Source: Manduca sexta
Taxonomy: Eukaryota; Arthropoda; Insecta; Lepidoptera; Sphingidae
DNA length: 64,000 nt
Reading direction: 5' to 3'
Assembly: GCF_014839805.1 (NCBI RefSeq)
Contig: NC_051128.1
Coordinates: 11,918,466 to 11,982,465, forward strand
The position numbers were made by a program, and so were the translations under genes. The first letter of the stretch is position 1. Each line of letters opens with the position of its first letter. Below, piece after piece: positions 1 to 11,108 of this stretch. Under the pieces are notes generated by a model. It worked only from the letters and a program-made list of their open reading frames with translations, searched no databases and was not told the origin of the DNA.

Positions 1-1448
1 TCCGGAACTGACCGGTTACCGCCACACAATCCCGACTTATTTAACTACGATACGTTTAAGAACCGAAACTGTTTGCCGGATGGGCCGGTTGATACCGTCC
101 AATCCGGATATATTCGGTTCCAACACCGATTACCTTAGGTAAAGTATAACAACTGGTATTTGTTAGTGGACCAAATTGGACTAAAATTATAATGCTTGAG
201 AAGATCTGTCGAATAAGATAGCTCGTAAATAGATTTGATTGGAGTTCATAAAAAATGACAATCAACATTGTGAATTAACATAAACTAGTGGTGAAAGTGT
301 AGTGGTGTGTAAAGTAAAGTGAAAAAGTAGTGGTGGTATCTTTTGAATTTTATGTACTTGTAACAACTTTTTTTTTCTGCACTACTCCTATATATACCTC
401 CATTATGCCAAATCTGCTACTCCTCTTTGCGCGCAATATGCTTAATAACAATTTTTTGACATCGGTACGATCCTAGATTCAAGCTTATTTTCAAAATATT
501 ACTGCATTTAAATTACACATAAATTGTCCGGGGTCGTAATTCATGTCTAATATGGCGATAGTTTAGCCTAAATCTCATAGAATATAAATAAGCTCAGTAA
601 AACCCTAACGAACTAATTGCATCTCAACCTATCAATGCACAGAATGCAAACCTAAACTTATATGCAAGAACATTGGTATCCAATTTCAAAAATACTTACT
701 CACTTCCCACTTCAGTCTTCCAGAAGGTTCTAGATACACTCGACGAATTCTAATTCATTGGCAATGACACTACCAGTTTGGTCGAGTGTGCATCAATTTG
801 TCTGGATCGAGTCAGTTACCGCCACTCCTGCATTCGACCAATTCGAAACCGATATCACATTATTACCGGTGTTTGGTCGTTATGATTGGCTGAATTTGGA
901 TGTATTGTTGATAGAATTGCAGATGTTAAAGATTGCTTTTGAAGTGTTATTACTAGGTCTTATGAGACTTATGCTAAGGGTGAAGATCGCAGTGTGGATC
1001 TACGCAGTGCTTTTGAATTCGAAGTTTTGAGTGTTGTTGCTATTATTGGGGACGGAATTAGCATTGTGTGATTGCTTTGCTGAATCGACGTTCAAAATTC
1101 AACAAATTAAGGAATTGTTATTTAAGGGTGAAAGTACTGGCATTTAACTGCTTAAATACTTTAAAAACGGGGTCAAATTTTACTTGAAATGTTAAAAATA
1201 AAAATACCATTTGACTTTTTCGCTCAATTTTAGTAAAAATTCTGGCTAAGCCGAATATAATGAATGCATTTAGCTCAAAGCAAGGTTTTACGGGTTAAGA
1301 AATGACGAACGGCAAAAAGCTTTGAATTTCACGTGAAATTAAATTTAAATTTGATGTGCCGGCTTAGCTCAGCGGGAAGGGAATGGCTTCTAGAGAGGAA
1401 GATCAGGATTAAACATCAAGTATTCTATCAACAAAGGCAATACTTAAA

Positions 1449-1668
1449 ACAAGCTTTTTCTCCCGGCTTCGCCCGCGTGAAGGAGTTTACCGGGATAAAA
1501 GTCCCGCTATATACTTTCCCGGGATAGAAAGTAAGTAGTAAAGCTATAACATTTCTAGGGTATTAAACTTTGTCCATACCAAATTTAATAAAAATCCATT
1601 CAATACATTTTGAGAAAATCGATAACGTACAGACAGACAGAAAAGGGGACTTTGTTTTATAATATGTA
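1449..1668 (+). repeat. Dispersed LINE-tail-like repeat, copy 1
   Basis: The copy starts with an agctttt...cggcttcgcccgcg motif, carries 'tttgtccataccaaattt', and ends with 'cagacagacag...ggggactttgttttataat'. The same order of motifs recurs at 36286-36494, and the first motif recurs inverted near 61680-61715. I recall this layout from lepidopteran LINE 3' ends. The class is an inference; the repetition is seen. Confidence 0.6.
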
Positions 1669-1821
1669 CAGATTAGTGATTTGCGCATTAAGTAATTAGA
1701 AGAACACAATTCATGCATAACGTACTGCCTACACGAATTTTCGAGATTTTTAGTTAGTTTAAGTTTGTAATTTTAAGTTTAGTTTAGAAAATACATTGTG
1801 TATTTTATTAGATGTAGGCTA

Positions 1822-1920
1822 TAGCTTTATTTATTTATTTGTCCCTGGACACTGCTGATGCTCATGAGCCCCATAGCCGCTTATCATCAAACAGACCGAT
1901 AGTTCGTCAATTTACTCAAA
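1822..1920 (-). repeat. SINE-like fragment with (TTTA)n edge
   Basis: Read on the minus strand, it contains 'tgatgataagcggctatgggg' and ends in a (TAAA)n tail. A related block in the opposite orientation lies at 19030-19150 ('cctgatgataagcgatacgaccgcccata'). This suggests two diverged copies of one short retroposon family. Boundaries are approximate. Confidence 0.45.
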
Positions 1921-2445
1921 AAGCCCTGACAATAATCTCATGCTCATAAATAAACAAATCTTTGTTTACATTCAATGATCATTATAAATCAAATGTCTAT
2001 AAAGGTGAAGGAAAATAGTGAGTCATGAGAACCGGTATGAGTTTGGATTAACTGTTTTGCGTTAAGAAACCTTCAGTGAGTTATGTAAGTCGCATTAATT
2101 TTTTACTAGAGAACGAGCAAGTGGATCGAATTTTTAATACTAATGAACTAACAATATTAGTGGAGTAAGTTGTCAACCTTTAAAGAAGTTAAGAACAGGT
2201 ACATTTTTCGAAATGAGGAACCACGCTGTAGTAATATCACGTACGGTGTGTGGGATTTTGAGATGGACAAACATCTTTAAGACCGGCAGCGCATTCATTA
2301 ATTCATTCATAATATCAGATAGAAGAAAAGACGAGGAAGTAATTTACGGCCTATGTCGTCATCGCATATAGAAACTGACGCATTTACGATTGAACAAGTA
2401 TTGATCGATAACGATACGTCGCATTGATTTGAATTAATTATGGAT

Positions 2446-2996
2446 ATTTATTTATTTATTTATTCATTTGTAATAAGGTACACCAACAGCACTACATATT
2501 ACATCAATCAATATTATAAAAAACTATAAGGTACAGCATCTGATATGTGTGCTACTAATAGGTGAACACAGCATTTACCACTAACAACATTATATACTAA
2601 ATAATTTGTCTATAAAAACTATTGTAAACAACGTCATATAATTGGCAACAGAAAAGGTTATTGAGAATATCTCGTTGACAAAATTTATAAAAAAGTTACA
2701 TGTTAATTTGTGAGATATTCCAGCAGTCTTTCTTTGAACACTTTTACAGAATCATTAAATATATCAATATCCACTTTAGTGCCAACTTTATTATATAGAG
2801 CACATAATCTAGTTATTGGAGCATTTAGACCTAAGTTAGTTCTGTAAGAAGGTGTTTTAAAAATACTAGTTATTGGGCGTCTGGGTTTGTTGTAAGGAAC
2901 TGCTATACTGATGTTTTCGAGGAGTTCACTGCATGAAATTTTATTATTAACTAACTTATATAGGATATGTGTACATTCACATTTATTTGACGTCAA
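2446..2996 (-). mobile_element. Degraded LINE 3' end: ORF2 C-terminal tail plus (AATA)n tail
   Basis: A 97-residue open frame (2703-2996) resembles the extreme C-terminus of Jockey/CR1-type LINE reverse-transcriptase proteins. It shows a 'PSYRTNLGLNAPITRLCALYN' type segment followed by a 'D.FNDS...FK..LLEYL' ending. About 240 bp after the stop, the minus strand ends in tandem AATAAATA units (near 2446-2470), the usual simple-repeat tail of such LINEs. No RT or endonuclease domain is present, so this is a 5'-truncated dead copy. The family call is from memory of tail motifs; the tail repeat is seen directly. Confidence 0.55.
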
Positions 2997-4301
2997 GCAA
3001 TACGTATATTACTAACTACCAGGTGTTTTTTGCGGCTTCCCCTGCTTGTTAAGCCTTTCCCGCCACAAAAGTTCTTAAAACACTAGCCATTTATAGCGCC
3101 GTCTGAACAACACCAGCGCCATCCATTTAAAATAAATATTACCCATGAGAGCAAATTAATGGGGTACAAAGTAGCCTATATATTATTGCCAGACATGTTC
3201 TATCCGTTTGCCATGTTTCATAAAAATCCGTTCAGCTATTTCTGCGTTTAATTCTAACAAACATCCATGGCGACTGTCGAGGGAGCCACTTGTTACTTCA
3301 TTCAACATTTTTAGAATAAAAAACCTTGCTTATCAATAGTAATCACATACCATGATCGTATAACACGAAATATACATACTTCACATACTAAACCTATCTG
3401 GACTCTATTTACCACTAAGTATAGTGGTGTCACTTTGCCGCCCCAATATGAAAAATTCAACAAAATTCCAAGACAGCCCGTATCACGAGGTACTGCGCAT
3501 TATCAAAGTCGTATTTTGGAAATGGTGGCCAGATATCGAGGGGCGGGAACTCAGTTTCCGAGTCGGATGTCGTTACGCGTGTATTGATGGGCATATATGA
3601 ATGTTAATATGTGTATCTTTGATCGCTAATATTGGGCACGAAAACCCAATATCACTTTGCCCGACCTTACTCATTATTTTTAATCTAAATTATACAATAA
3701 TATTCCAAAAACATACTAAAGTCTAATGCTAATTACGTAAGGAAATGTGGCATTATACAATACAAAAAGTGTCGAACAGGTTTCTGTGTCACGCGGGACC
3801 TACACTCGCTAAACGAGATGTGACGTCACGAAACAAAAAACAAATGCTACGAACATAGCTACAAATGTAAAATCCATGTAATTTACACCTTATATTAAGG
3901 TAGTATATCGTTTGTTCACGAGTCATGTAAAGTTCAACCGATTTTGGAGAAAATTTATATATGTAAAATGAAACTCAAGCAAATATCACGGGAAAGAGAT
4001 TGATGCAAAAAGCCACTTTCAAATGGTCCAACTAAATTCTATCGTCATCAGCCACATGAAGTCCATTGATGAACATTCCTCTAAAGATTTCCAAACCAGA
4101 TTTTTAGGAACGGCCTGCATCCAACCTGTTCAACTGTGTCCTATATAGGTCGGCTATTACATAGACCTCAAGCTATAGAAGCATAGACCTGAAACGTATT
4201 TGAACACGCCCATTACTGCGCCGATATATTAAAAATCTTTCACCATCAAAAAGCCACAATATAGAGTACTACATGCTCACTTTTTTCCCGCGAATGAAAT
4301 A

Positions 4302-4684
4302 AGGGACCGGCCTACGCTTGATTTTGTAAATTATTCTATATGTAATGGTTAATAATACGAAAAAGAAGCACTCCTGCAAAAACTGCATAAAAATTGGTTA
4401 AAAAAAATGAGCGAGTAATTCATATTTAAAATATTGTAATGTGCAGAAGTGGGCGCGATGTGGCGATATCGTTTCATCTCTTTCTTTCGCACGGGTCGTA
4501 ATTCCCGATGACGTCACAATTGGGTATTTCGTCTCTTTTCTGTTTCTTGTTAATTACTCCTTCCACCGAAATTCAGACTTATAACTTGTTAATTTTTTAC
4601 CGGATTTTAATAATTCCTTCCGTGCTATAATTTATATTATGTAAATATTTGATAATAGTAAAGAACAAAATGAATCCGGTACCC
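4302..4684. mobile_element. MITE copy 1 (383 bp, TA-flanked)
   Basis: The ends read AGGGACCG...CGGTACCC, and TA dinucleotides sit immediately outside both. It aligns along its whole length with 41466-41846 (381 bp), whose ends are the cleaner GGGGACCG...CGGTCCCC. Shared internal landmarks are 'ggttaataatacgaaaaagaa', 'gatgacgtcac' and 'taaatatttgataata'. It has no coding capacity. A TA duplication and short terminal inverted repeats suggest a non-autonomous Tc1/mariner-like element (inference). Confidence 0.75.
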
Positions 4685-6299
4685 TAGTATACGCGAGTGC
4701 AACCGCAAGCAAAATCTAGATCGGGACTAAACAATCTATCAATTTGAGACCCACTTTACTTGAAACGTGGCTAAGCAAACCAGGTGCACTGATTAATTAA
4801 TTAAGACCATTTTTTGCGTACATTTCAATGAGATCCGTACAAGAATGTCCACCACAGCGTGACCACTAAATTCGTTACACTTTAAAAACTACCTCAGTTT
4901 ACTTTAGAACCGTAAATTGTAAAGTTTGTAAATATCTTGAGAAGATTTATTTTATTTTCTTAAAATTTCTGTGCCAAAATTATTAATATTATCTTAGCAT
5001 TCCAGTCTTCATTCCTAACTATAATTTTTTATCAAAACGAGAGTATTAAATACGTTATCTTTTACAAAAAGAGATCTCTATCGAAATCTATTCAACCGTT
5101 TTCAAGCCGCAGCTCCGATGCTGTGAGCAATTTGGCAATTATAATATAATTGATACAGTCCCGCCGCCACCGATGTTTACTTTTGGTCAAATAAAACTCC
5201 GTCACACAACATAAACACTAATAAAAGACATGAAATTTTAACTCAATAATTAATAAAAACACGTGCCCTAAAAATAGATACAAAACCCAATGACATTTCA
5301 GGCGTTGACGAGGGCATCAGGTTGACGCATCATTATTAAGCTCATGAAGTGTCATTTGTAACTGTCATCGTGTCAAAGGACTCGTGACTGTCATCCATTA
5401 TTGTGTTCATTGAACGCGACCCGATGGTCGGCTGGGTATGTTTTGGAAGGTTTGGTTGTAAAGGGCTGCCGTAAGGTGTCACCGCCTGCGATAATGGCGG
5501 GGGAGGTTCGCGTTAACTCTTTGGATATGGGTTGTAAGCTCCGTTCACCGGATAGCTTCCTTTGTTGACATAAATAAAACTAAACCTATCAGCTACTTTG
5601 TTAAAGGCAATATTGTATTTGTATCTCATGATAATAAGGGCTACAATTACAACTGCGGCAAGTCAGCGCAGTCGCTAAATGGATTCAATATCGATTGCAT
5701 TCTATAGCATAGTAAACAAATCAGAAAAAAATACAGAATTTAAAAACCGATGCAAACTGCACAACGTATACAATAATGTTTGCCAATTAGCAAAACTAAT
5801 ATTGGTTCGGTCGAAACGGGTCGGATTGATCGCTTTAATTGCGCTCGCCTCCGAAATTGCGAATTCCGCTTAAGATATTACGTTGCACAATCCAACTAAA
5901 ATTAAACGCAATAGTTTGTGTAAAACTTTGGATGGTTGTTAATGCACAAAACACTGAACAGGTTTGGATGAAACTTCACATACAGAGAAATATGTTTTGA
6001 ATAACAAAATAAAGCCTACTTTTAAGGCGGAAAGAACACAGTAAATGTTTGTTTCAAGAAATATATAAATGATCATATTCTACAATGTTTCCAACAACGG
6101 TCAATTACCATCAGACGACCTACATACTTGTTTGTCTCTTAAAAAAGAGCAAACCACCCGCTCTGTGGATAATCGCCCATCGTTGTGTGGGCATTCGCAA
6201 CACGCGAGTTATTGAAACCCTATCGTGAAGTAAAACGGTTGAACGTTCTTGCTAAAGTTTTACGGAGTTTATGACAATATTTTATGTGAAGGGGACAAA

Positions 6300-9200
6300 A
6301 TGAGTCACATCAAAACGCCATCGGAAACAACGGACTTTTGGACGAGGGGAAAGACATCGAACGGAAGGTAATCAGTTAGTTTTTGACACAATGTGAAAAA
6401 AGGATCATTGCATCGGTTAATACACGAAGTAGTTATTTATGTAATAGAAAATTGATTATGTGAGTAATAGAATTCAAATTTTGCTGCTGGTGGGACATAT
6501 TATATATTCGCCTGGATAGCGACCACCGCAAACAAGGTGTTAAAACCAGCCATAGCGGCCCACGTGTGTCGCGTTCCAGGATCAGCCTGTGTATAGAGTT
6601 CCAACAGGCCGGCATGATTGTGTCGACTATCGAGGGATAGTCATCTCTCGTCAGTCGACATTCTATTAGACTTCACTCCACTTACCATTAGGTGCACTGA
6701 GGTTACTTTACCCGTATAAAAAAAAATAGTCACGAGCCAGAATAGTACCTACATTTTCTCGGGTAAAATATAAAGTACGTGTATGATTACAAAAAAATAT
6801 ATAAAAAAAAACATATACCACCATCTCAACTCGTATTACTGTCGCATATGTAAACTGTGTTAAGATGGTATAGTGTAAATAAGGCCGGAACATCTGTGCA
6901 TTAATTAGTACTAACAAAGGAGCGGCACGCGAACGGAATCCGCGGCAGCGGGGGCAAGGGAGAGGGAGGGAGGAGGGAGCTGTTGGTAAACTAATGGGAA
7001 ACGGGTCCGAAATGTTATAAAATGTTTGCATTGAATAGTGCATAATTAATCAAAACGAGCAATCAGACCTGACTGCATTAGTGGGGTAGTCGTATTGCGT
7101 GCGCGGTACAACTACTGCTCCGAGGTGTTGTGAGTTTCTAATTCCGGGTCGGGCAGTGATTTTGGATTTTTTTCTCGTTGTCAACTTGGAGTCTTGAATT
7201 AGTGCCCGATATGGCGATAGGCTTGCACCCTATCATGTCGTGGGACGAAACATACACGACGAAAAGTGGATAAATTCGTTGTTCCTGTGCCCACCCCTTT
7301 GGGAATAAAAGTCGAGTCGCTCAGTAAACCAAGTATTAACTGTCCGAGATTATATTTTGTATTAAATATTCTGATAGCTCCTATTACGATACGTTAATGA
7401 GCTTGGCAAAACGTGGCTCCACAAATTTTTCCTCTGCCTATCCACTACATGCAGTGTACACCATCACAGTCACACCTTACCATTTTCCACCTGTACAGTG
7501 AATGCACTAGTTTATGCAACTAACGCTATTGTGACAACCCTTGATTAATGTTGCATTGTGTCAAAGTTAACGTGACAACCCTAGCGAAGCTCGGAAATAG
7601 AACCTGCTAAACTGACAGCGACAGAATGTGACAGGCTAAATATTGGTCTCGGTTACCCGCTCCGAACGAATGTTAGGAATATACGAGGCCAGCTTTGATA
7701 TGCGATAGCTTGAAATATATACTTGTATTTTTTTAATTATTGTGCTGTAAGTGATTGCTTTTATGGAAGTTAATGAATCCCTTCTCGTTGAATTCAACGG
7801 AGATCAACTAGGTACGCAGGAGGTATTATAGTGCTCAAGTGTGTGTGCAATACACAGGTGCACTCTCTGTTCCGTCACTCTCATAGCCCGGTGTGACGGC
7901 AATCGACATAACCGTAGAGGGATCAGGCGCGAGACCAACGGCTTTACGTACTCTCCGAGACACGGGGGTATCACACCGCCAACTTTCTGGCTCGGGGCTG
8001 CGACTGAGTAATTTTTTATATGGAAAAACCTAGTGGACGTAAATAACGAAATGAGTAAGATAACCTACCTATAAACAGTAGCTATGCACTCGGCAAACGA
8101 CTGCTGTTTTTTTTATATCTCCTGTGTTGTTCGAGTGTGTGTCTCTGTGAAGTGCGTGTTGTGGGCGTGTAAGCCGTTGGGGAGGAAAGGTCTTCGCAGT
8201 TATGCAAGGCCTTCCCCTTGCCGGCTAATAGTGTAGGTGTAGGTGGGCATCTTCCGAACGCTTGGTAGGGACACGGGCAGGTAGAGCGCGATTCCACAAT
8301 TCATTCTCCGGCAGTAATCTGAGCACGACGCGGTCTCCTTCAGCGGGACTTTAGGATTGTGCCACTCCGGTATCACCGGAATGTCAAGACGCCTCACCGT
8401 GACCATGACTATGTCTCAGACATCTCCCCATTAGGCAGATTATATGTTGATTGAAAACGTGCTTGATATGTTGCAGTGGCGATGATGAAATTTTCCGAAA
8501 GGAAACCCGACACGATATACAGGTACTAATATGCAAAAATGCGGTCTGTAAATCGTTCTAATGATAATAAATTCTACATAAATTGTACACACAGGGAAGC
8601 CGATAGGAATCGGTTTATATGGACACTTCGCACTGACACGTTGTGAATAAAGTGTTTTTGTGAATTTAGTATGGAGAAGTGCCGTAGCACAGGCTGGTAA
8701 GCTTTCCTACGTCTAATGTTTTGTTTTAGTGTAATATCAGTTTGTAAATAGATGTATTTCAAGCGAAAAAACCCTGAATATTATTTCCCGTTTTCCTCGA
8801 ATTCTATTGTATTCATATTTTATCTAGAGTTCACGTTGTTCGCGACAACTCGCAGATGTAATATTCGTCACAAAACGAATGCAACTGTGTATACAATGGA
8901 ACCGCCCGCAGCGTATTTTTCACATGCCTCATCTTCTGGACGACTTTACAATAACAAAATACGTACAATCGGACAAGTTGGTGCTAGTACACTTCCAAAC
9001 ACATTTTGCTTGACCGGTCTAATGTCCCGAGATATTTAGACACGCCACTTTCTCATATTTCACCAATGACGACAGTTTTGGAGATGTGCGAAAGAAACAG
9101 CAGATAACTATTATTGTTTACTTTAGTTGTATTTTACTGATTGACGACGCGCACGCAACTATTGAGTACCAGTAGTATTTTGCTCACAATTATTTTTTCG

Positions 9201-11108
9201 TTTACGGACACCGATATCTTGCCACTACGTAGACTTATGTTCGTTTACTGGACTCTTAATTACTTAGTCGCCGACCCGTCATGTGACTACTGCACCATGG
9301 ATTATATATTCCGGGAATTAAATATTACAGTAAGTAAATCAGTCATACTATACTATATAATATTTTAATATTAATTTTAACTAGTGGATGTTAATATGCG
9401 TGGGAAAAATATCGTCAGGGCAGAGAACTAATATTTAAAATTTTGCAGTTTTGAGAAAATCGCGGTTTATGGCTTTTTTTTAATTATTGGTCATCATAAT
9501 TAATGATATTTAAAGCCAACATAGACCACCTTTTAAGCTCTTTTAAATATAATTATAATATTATTGAGTTTTGATGAATACTTATTCCTTTAATTGTGTA
9601 AAACAGACTTCAATATGCTACTTATTATATTTTATATTAATCCTTAAGTTATCCTATCTATCGTAGGGTCAAATATCATTAGTCATTGTGTGTTTTTTTG
9701 CCAAAAAATTAACATAGTGCTATTGATCATACTTGTAGTAATCTATGTAGTATGTTATTTAAGTTGCTTTACGAATAATCAAATGTCAAAATATTGAAAA
9801 GAAATATAATTGGAAAACTTAAAAGTACTCAATGCAAAAATAAACTACTTCGACGGGTATACTCACTATACTTATAGGTGTTACCTATCTTTTCTTGATC
9901 TCAGTTAAAAATTCAGAGTTTTCGATATTGAAACAGCAGTAGCATTAAGCGTAACTTTTACCGTCAACTTTTAATAGTAAACTCTAATTTAATGTTGGGA
10001 ATATATTAAGTCAGGCCGGTAAGCCATTTAGTCCAGTCAATAAGCTCAAAAAGGTGTCAATTTATGTATTATAAAGATCCAAAAATATGAGTGATAGCTC
10101 ATTCGATTTGGATAACATGACGTCTAGAAAAATAATCTTTAGTGTTCATTGGCACTTAAAAAAATACAATTGTTATTAAGAGGATAAAGAGGTTCTTCGA
10201 TAACTTAAAAAATAAGAAATAAGGAGGAAATTTCCAATTTAAATCCTCCTTATTTAAGAAATAAGGAGGAAATTTCCAATTTAAAGAAGAAGACGCCCGA
10301 AATTCTATCTCCTTTATTAATAATTTTTATTTAATGCCAAAAATATAGACGAGTATAAATAATTTATGGATAGGCGATAATTTGTTTTTATTACAGTAAT
10401 ATTGCATAGCCAACATTTTATTGCTGCACATGTTCAGTTTAAAAAGTGTAAAGATTTCACATAAAAAGGGTCTTTGTTAGAGGACGACATTTTTTTTATG
10501 TTTTTGTTAACCCCGGTTCCATGTCGACGCCTTTATCGGAAAGCGGCGTCCATTGTTTATTGAATTTAGACGAGTTTAAAGATTTTAAGTAGTGGTAATA
10601 TGATTTCTTACTAGAGTAATTAACTATGTCGGCGCGTTTGTAAGATCCGCTTATAGACGTTTAAGTCCCACCCAGTTTAACCCAGAGGTTTCTGTTATTA
10701 TTGTTTCTTTTACAACTACATAATATGTAGCACTGAATTAAAGTAGAATTACAATCCGATTTAATGCAAATTTGGGATTTTTATCTCAATAAAATGTGTG
10801 CAATTATGGAAAACAAAGCTGATTTTTTTTTTACTTAATTTGGATTATTTCGTACTTGACCCACGTATTTTGTGTCGGCCGCACTGGCGTTCTGCTCCCA
10901 TATAAATTTTATTATTTTGGCACTGTAGTCATTACGTTAAAATATTATTAGAATAATAGATTTTAGTAATTAATATATAATTTAATTGTATTACAGAGAA
11001 CCACTGTCCCTCGATGTATACACTAGGATGCGGATGAGAGCTTCATCGCCAACCGATCCAGAGCGCACACTCTACTCAACCTGCCTGCTGAGCGTATCAA
11101 ACTTGTAA
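6300..11108 (+). CDS. Candidate two-exon small protein, 59 aa, function unknown
   Basis: Exon 1 is 6300-6367 and starts with an ATG in good insect context (gacaaaATG). It ends in phase 2 at a GTAATC donor. Exon 2 is 10997-11108, follows a 'tttaattgtattacag' acceptor and needs a phase-2 partner. It then reads 36 codons to TAA, with an ATTAAA poly(A)-like signal about 15 bp further on. Joined, the 59 residues are basic and Ser/Thr-rich, beginning MSHIKTPSETTDFW, with a central LDVYTRMRMRASS and a single Cys. I recognise no family, see no signal peptide and no membrane segment. The 4.6-kb intron contains repeats. Exon 2 may instead be the last exon of a longer protein with other upstream exons. 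The frame agreement and the strong acceptor are the main support. Confidence 0.4.
6488..6715 (+). repeat. Dispersed repeat family R1, copy 1
   Basis: Landmarks are 'cctggatagcgaccaccg', 'gtgtcgcgttcc.ggatcagcct', 'tgtcgacta', 'cagtcgacattctatt' and 'cactccacttacc'. The same landmarks in the same order occur at 62455-62650, partly at 27215-27345 and 41400-41465/41849-41915, and on the minus strand at about 45880-46005. No coding capacity is visible and the class is unknown. Confidence 0.55.
7830..8040 (+). repeat. GC-richer block, probably transposon-derived
   Basis: The block includes 'gagggatcaggcgcgagacc' followed by 'aacggctttacgtactctcc', a phrase I recall as widely repeated in lepidopteran genomes. 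No second copy lies in this window, so the call rests on memory. All frames are interrupted. Confidence 0.35.
8160..8420 (-). other. GC-rich block with two overlapping open frames
   Basis: Two overlapping minus-strand frames, 8200-8406 (68 codons) and 8082-8297 (71 codons), sit in a patch clearly richer in GC than its surroundings. The first reads MVTVRRLDIPVIPEWHNP and runs to a stop without splice signals. I do not recognise it. A relic of a LINE or another retroposon is more likely than a host exon. Confidence 0.25.
10213..10285. repeat. 31-bp direct repeat, 42-bp period, with hairpin
   Basis: The 31-bp unit beginning 'taagaaataaggaggaaatt' occurs perfectly at 10213-10243 and 10255-10285. 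Between the copies lies 'tcctccttattt', the reverse complement of part of the unit, so the region can fold into an 11-bp stem. It lies inside the intron of the candidate small gene. Confidence 0.8.

Larger units (their letters stand above)
1..6299. other. Intergenic, AT-rich, with transposon debris
   Basis: I see no convincing host exon here. The stretch holds a LINE-tail-like repeat (1449-1668), a SINE-like fragment (1822-1920), a degraded LINE 3' end (2446-2996) and a MITE (4302-4684), each listed separately. The short ORFs at 758-1030 and 5679-5873 have no recognisable motif, no coding-like composition and no matching splice sites. Confidence 0.6.

Noticed and set aside
1358..1385. tRNA-like 5' half with an A box (gccggcttagctcagcggg)
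   Set aside because: No matching T-arm, B box or acceptor stem follows, so it is not a tRNA gene. At most it is a SINE scrap.
6708..7043. 111-codon minus ORF
   Set aside because: Low-complexity and AT-driven, overlaps the edge of an R1 repeat, no motif.
9141..9368. Plus ORF followed by a GTAAGT donor at about 9331, considered as an upstream exon of the small gene
   Set aside because: The phase does not fit the 10997 acceptor; the needed frame has a stop near the end.
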